From Thalassobaculum sp. OXR-137 (GTDB lineage: Bacteria; Pseudomonadota; Alphaproteobacteria; Thalassobaculales; Thalassobaculaceae), in assembly GCF_034377285.1 (NCBI RefSeq), contig NZ_CP139715.1, positions 5,250,501-5,314,500 of the forward strand: a stretch of 64,000 bases of DNA. The letters are read 5' to 3'. The stretch's first letter is position 1. Every line of letters starts with the position of its first letter. The notes beneath the pieces are model-generated. The model worked only from the letters and a program-made list of their open reading frames with translations. It ran no database searches and was not told where the DNA came from. The position numbers and the translations under genes were made by a program. Below are positions 58,867 through 64,000 of this stretch, piece by piece.

Positions 58867-60200
58867 GCGTCCTCGTCCGGCGTGTCCTGGGTGTCGGCGG
58901 GGGCCGTGCCCTGCGACTGCCGGCGCTTGCCGCGCAGCTTGTCGAAATAGTCGACCCGCTTGCGGATCTCGCGCTCGAAGCCGCGCTCCACCGGGTTGTA
59001 GAACCGCTGCCGCGCCATGCCCTCGGGGAAGTAGTCCTGACCGGAGAACCCGTCCTCGGCGTCATGGTCGTAGGCGTAGCCTGCGCCGTAGCCCAGTTCC
59101 TTCATCAGCTTGGTCGGCGCGTTGAGGATATGGGCCGGCGGCATCAGCGAACCGGTCTGCTTGGCCGCCCGCTTGGCCGCCCCATGGGCCTTGTAGCCGG
59201 CATTCGACTTGGGCGCGGTGGCCAGGTGGATGACGAGCTGGCTGATCGCCAGATCCCCCTCCGGCGAGCCCAGACGGTCGTACGTCTCCCAGCAGGCGAT
59301 GGCGGTGGTGACGGCGGTCGGATCGGCCATGCCCACATCCTCCACCGCGAAGCGGGTCAGCCGGCGCAGGATATAGGCCGGGTCCTCGCCGCCGGCGAGC
59401 ATCCGGGCCAGCCAGTACAGGGCCGCGTCCGGGTCGGAGCCGCGCATCGACTTATGCAGCGCGCTGATCAGGTTGTAATGCTCTTCCCGGTTCTTGTCGT
59501 AGACCGGGGCGCGGCGGTTCACGCCGGCGGCCACACCGGCGGAATCGAGCGGCTGGTGCGGCGAGAGCTCGAAGACCTCCTCGGCCATGTTCAGCAGGAA
59601 GCGGCCGTCGCCGTCGGCCATGGCGCGTAGGGTGGCCCGGCCGTCCTCGGTCACCGGCAGCGGCCGCCCCTCCTCCTCCGCCGCCCGGTCGAGCAGCCGG
59701 TCCAGGGCCGCATCGTCCAGCCGACGCAGCACGAAGACCTGGGCGCGGGACAGCAGCGCCGCATTCAGCTCGAAGCTGGGGTTCTCGGTGGTGGCGCCGA
59801 CCAGGGTGACGGTGCCGTCCTCGACCACCGGCAGGAAGCCGTCCTGCTGGGCGCGGTTGAAGCGGTGGATCTCGTCCACGAACAGCAGGGTGCCCTTGCC
59901 CGAGGCGCGCAGGCCGCGGGCCTGTTCGAATGCCTTCTTCAGGTCCGCCACGCCGGAAAACACCGCCGAGAGCGGCATGAATTCAAGCCCCGCCTTCTCC
60001 GACAGCAGCCGGGCGATGGTGGTCTTCCCGCAGCCCGGCGGGCCCCACAGGATCATCGAGGCCAGCCGCCCCTTGGCCAGCATCCGCCCGATCGGCCCTT
60101 CGGGGCCGAGCAGGTGGTCCTGGCCGACCACGTCCTCCAGCCGTTCCGGGCGCAGCCGGTCGGCGAGCGGTCGCGGGGCTTGGGTCTCGAACAGGCTCAT
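58863..60200 (-). CDS. rarA: Replication-associated recombination protein A (RarA/MgsA)
   Basis: A 445-residue AAA+ ATPase related to clamp loaders and eukaryotic WRNIP1. Walker A is GPPGCGKTTIARLL, Walker B LLFVDEIHRFN, and sensor 1 is in GATTENPSFELN. The C-terminal tetramer domain includes YWLARMLAGGEDP and YPEGM-like GQDYFPEGM. It acts at stalled forks with single-strand DNA. It is 7 bp from degP, a neighbour pairing common in alphaproteobacteria. Confidence 0.95.
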   Translation of the reverse strand: MSLFETQAPRPLADRLRPERLEDVVGQDHLLGPEGPIGRMLAKGRLASMILWGPPGCGKTTIARLLSEKAGLEFMPLSAVFSGVADLKKAFEQARGLRASGKGTLLFVDEIHRFNRAQQDGFLPVVEDGTVTLVGATTENPSFELNAALLSRAQVFVLRRLDDAALDRLLDRAAEEEGRPLPVTEDGRATLRAMADGDGRFLLNMAEEVFELSPHQPLDSAGVAAGVNRRAPVYDKNREEHYNLISALHKSMRGSDPDAALYWLARMLAGGEDPAYILRRLTRFAVEDVGMADPTAVTTAIACWETYDRLGSPEGDLAISQLVIHLATAPKSNAGYKAHGAAKRAAKQTGSLMPPAHILNAPTKLMKELGYGAGYAYDHDAEDGFSGQDYFPEGMARQRFYNPVERGFEREIRKRVDYFDKLRGKRRQSQGTAPADTQDTPDEDA

Positions 60201-60207
60201 GGGTGAC

Positions 60208-61644
<1,437 letters not shown>

Positions 61645-61781
61645 TGTCGGATCTCCAGCCCGTGCAGGTCGGTTGTGGCCCCGGGCAGCTGTGTTAGGCT
61701 TCCCAATCTAGGGAGTCCAGCCGACCGTGCCAGAGGGCATGTTGACCCTGGCCCCCGCGACAGGAAAAAAGGAGGCGCGCG

Positions 61782-62966
61782 ATGACCGACGCGCCGACAC
61801 CTCGGGGACGGAACCCCGGGACGGGACCGCTGGAGGCAGCCCGCTGCGCCGCCGAGGCGATCGCCGATCATTCCCGCACCCCCACCGACCCCGCCGCTGC
61901 GCGGGACGCCTTCGATTTTCTGCGCGCGATGGCCGACGGCCACCCCCATGCCGAGGGCATGATGCGGGTCGCGGTCTGCGGCGCCACCCGGTTCCTGGCG
62001 ATCGGCCGCCGGGTCGGCGATATCGCCATCGTGCGCGACGCCCACCTGTTCCTCGCCACCCTGTCCCTGCGCGACGAGGACGACCCCCTGCCCCACCGCG
62101 CCCTGGCCGAGGCTTCGGTCGACCTGATGCTGGCCGAGGCCCGGCAGACCGGCTTCCACCGGGCGCTCGACACCTACCGCACCGTCGTGGCGATCAGCCT
62201 GGCGCGCGGCGGCGACCCCAACGTCGCCTGTGCCCATGCCAAGGGCGCGGCCAACCTCGTCGCCCTGGCGCTGGAGGCCGACGCCCCAGCGGAGGCCGAC
62301 CGGGCGCTGGCCGATCTCGCCCGCCTGGAGGCCGCCCAGCCGGAGATCCTGCCGGTGCGCCAGCAGCGCGGCCGCGGCCTGTTCAACCGGGTCGCCCATG
62401 CCGCGCGGCGGGCCGAGACCGGGTCCGATCCCGATCCGCGGACCGGCCGGCGCACCCCCGATGGCGGCGGCCTGCCGGAGCTGGCGGCGCTGATCGAGGT
62501 CGCCCGCCGGGCGCCGGTCGATCCCGATCTGGTCGATCTGGCGGCCGAAGGCCTGTTCGCCTTCGTCACCGGGCTCGGCACGCGCGGCGAGCTGGCCCTG
62601 GCCCGCCGCCATTACGACGACCTGTCCGCCCTGTCGCAGCTCCCGGAGGCCGGGGCGCCGGTCCGCCGCCGGCTGGCCGACGCCGCGTTCAACCTGATCA
62701 CCGACCTGTGCGAGGCGGGCGAAACCGGCACCGCCACCCTGCTCTACGGCGAGCTGTCGGGGCTGTCGGTGGCCCATGACGACGACCCCTCCATCTGCCT
62801 CGCCCACGCCAAGGCCTCGGCCAATCTGGTTCTGACCCATCGCGACCGGGGCGACCACGCCGCCGCCGACCTCATCGCCGACGACCTGCGCGGCCTGGTG
62901 CTGGCCCATCCGGACGACATGGACCTGATGCAGGTCGCAACGTTTCTGGATCTGGCGGACGCCTGA
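61782..62966 (+). CDS. Helical repeat-like protein of unknown function
   Basis: A 394-residue Ala-, Arg- and Asp-rich helical protein. Two segments are similar: AHAKGAANLVALALEADAPAEADRALADL (about 150-178) and AHAKASANLVLTHRDRGDHAAADLIADDL (about 345-373). This suggests a duplicated TPR-like array, with a disordered Arg/Gly/Pro linker near residues 200-225. No signal peptide. GGAGG lies before ATG at 61782. It is divergent from degP and precedes Ku. Likely a protein-binding scaffold; family not identified. Confidence 0.65.
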   Translation: MTDAPTPRGRNPGTGPLEAARCAAEAIADHSRTPTDPAAARDAFDFLRAMADGHPHAEGMMRVAVCGATRFLAIGRRVGDIAIVRDAHLFLATLSLRDEDDPLPHRALAEASVDLMLAEARQTGFHRALDTYRTVVAISLARGGDPNVACAHAKGAANLVALALEADAPAEADRALADLARLEAAQPEILPVRQQRGRGLFNRVAHAARRAETGSDPDPRTGRRTPDGGGLPELAALIEVARRAPVDPDLVDLAAEGLFAFVTGLGTRGELALARRHYDDLSALSQLPEAGAPVRRRLADAAFNLITDLCEAGETGTATLLYGELSGLSVAHDDDPSICLAHAKASANLVLTHRDRGDHAAADLIADDLRGLVLAHPDDMDLMQVATFLDLADA

Positions 62967-63094
62967 CGGCCTTTCCTTTCGGACTCCGTCGCGCGACTCG
63001 CCGCGGAACCGCCGATCCCGGCGGGCGTTTGTCTGTGTGGGACCCGCCGTTGCGGCGCGGACCCCGGCACCACGCCCGATCGACGAGGATCCCG

Positions 63095-63991
63095 ATGCCC
63101 ATCTCCGCCCGTGCCATCTGGAAAGGTCAGTTGCGGCTGTCGCTCGTCTCCATTCCGGTCGAGCTCTATTCCGCCACCGACCGCCGCGCCCGCATCAGCC
63201 TGCGCCAGTTCCATGAACCGAGCGGCGAACGGATCCGCTACGAGAAGACCGTCCCCGGCATCGGTCCGGTCGATACCGACGAGATCATCAAGGGCTACGA
63301 GGTCGAGGACGAGTTCATCCCGGTCACCCAGGAAGAGCTGGACGAGATCAAGCTGGAGAGCCGCAAGACCGTCGAGCTGGTGCAGTTCGTCGGCGCCTGC
63401 GAGATCGACCCGATCTATTTCGACAAGCCCTACTACGTCGTGCCCCAGGACGAGCTGTCCGAGGACGCCTTCCGGGTGCTCCGCGACGCCCTGAAGGAAT
63501 CCGAGAAGATCGGCATCGGCCAGATGACCCTCCGCGGCCGGGAATACCTGGTCGCGGTGAAGAACTGCGGCAACGGCCTGCTGCTGGAGACCCTGCATTA
63601 CGAGGAGGAGATCCGGAAGACGGACTCCTTCTTCGCCGAGCTGGACTCTTCCTCCGCCGAGGAGGACCTGCTGAAGGTGGCGCGCGACCTGATCGCCTCG
63701 AAGAGCGAGAAGTTCGACGCCGGCGCCTTCAAGGACCGCTATTCGACGGAACTCCGCAAGCTCATCGACCGCAAGGCCAAGGGCAAGACGCCGATCGCCA
63801 AGGGCGGCAAGTCCAGTGGCGGGAGTACCGGCGGCGACAATGTCATCGACCTGATGTCGGCCTTGAAGAAGAGCCTGGCGGACAGCGGCGGCTCGCGGAA
63901 GCGCAGCACCAAAGCACCGGCCAAATCCTCAGGTAAATCCTCCGCGAAGAAGTCCAAATCCGGCTCCAGCCCGAGCCGCAAAGCGTCCTGA
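63095..63991 (+). CDS. ku: Ku protein for non-homologous end joining
   Basis: A 298-residue bacterial Ku that binds DNA ends as a homodimer and recruits ligase LigD. The Ku core begins RAIWKGQLRLSLVSIPVELYS and includes RIRYEKTVPGIGPVDTDEIIKGYE and FDKPYYVVPQDELSEDAF. The C-terminus (about 265-298) is a Ser/Lys-rich tail typical of Ku extensions that bind DNA or LigD. No ligD lies in the window; it may follow beyond the right edge. The start at 63095 gives the standard N-terminus. Confidence 0.95.
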   Translation: MPISARAIWKGQLRLSLVSIPVELYSATDRRARISLRQFHEPSGERIRYEKTVPGIGPVDTDEIIKGYEVEDEFIPVTQEELDEIKLESRKTVELVQFVGACEIDPIYFDKPYYVVPQDELSEDAFRVLRDALKESEKIGIGQMTLRGREYLVAVKNCGNGLLLETLHYEEEIRKTDSFFAELDSSSAEEDLLKVARDLIASKSEKFDAGAFKDRYSTELRKLIDRKAKGKTPIAKGGKSSGGSTGGDNVIDLMSALKKSLADSGGSRKRSTKAPAKSSGKSSAKKSKSGSSPSRKAS

Positions 63992-64000
63992 ACGGAGGCC

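Overview
The window is high-GC DNA, densely coded, from what looks like an alphaproteobacterium, probably Rhodospirillales-like. This is inferred from the tripartite tricarboxylate transporter (TTT) locus, the ATP12 chaperone gene, the degP-rarA-crcB-rluC-HAD-ATP12 run and the style of the intergenic palindromes. No rRNA, tRNA or CRISPR array was seen. Most of the window is ordinary chromosome; the only clear mobile element is one IS110-family insertion sequence.

Layout. 1-4.9 kb: the start of a secreted protein, a RutE-like nitroreductase and a giant AsmA protein. 5-13.6 kb: a TTT uptake locus (two paralogous binding proteins, TctB, TctA) with aspartate dehydrogenase, a DgcN-like (DUF1611) N-acetyltransferase, a small conserved protein, a BDH2-like SDR and a serine/threonine dehydratase-like enzyme. 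Together they suggest uptake and breakdown of an acidic or D-amino acid. 13.7-15.5 kb: an IS110 element inside a REP-like palindrome, with a candidate bridge RNA, then a GIY-YIG protein and a REP array. 15.5-21.8 kb: a cytoplasmic BisC-type molybdoenzyme and an orphan SucA-like E1, divergent from a two-subunit ThDP decarboxylase (ComD/ComE-like). 22-32 kb: a single-domain protoglobin, a SnoaL-like protein, a glyoxalase-like protein, a 49-residue membrane peptide, two MFS transporters, an FAD oxidoreductase, a DUF3179 protein, a secreted nuclease and small hypotheticals.

31.6-34.2 kb: a coupled operon of a decarboxylating-dehydrogenase family protein, a crotonase lacking both usual glutamates, and an aldo-keto reductase. 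34.4-36.3 kb: Tat-exported PhoX. 36.4-41 kb: a minus-strand operon of LLM flavoprotein, GSA-type aminotransferase, MFS and alpha/beta hydrolase. 41.3-49.1 kb: SDR, EamA permease, acyl-CoA ligase, enoyl-CoA hydratase, MsrA, bicupin, a frameshifted SDR, two GFA proteins and a HEPN-like protein.

49.4-61.6 kb: twelve minus-strand genes in one direction: degP, rarA, a DUF429-like gene, crcB, rluC-like, HAD phosphatase, AsmA, ATP12, pccB, pccA and acylphosphatase, many overlapping by 4 bp or separated by a few bases. 61.8-64 kb: a helical repeat-like protein and Ku.

The most interesting signal is the IS110 element. Its two ends, its CT core, its REP target and guide-like segments for both target and donor can be read directly from the sequence. 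The intergenic spaces also carry several families of long inverted repeats (BIME-like).
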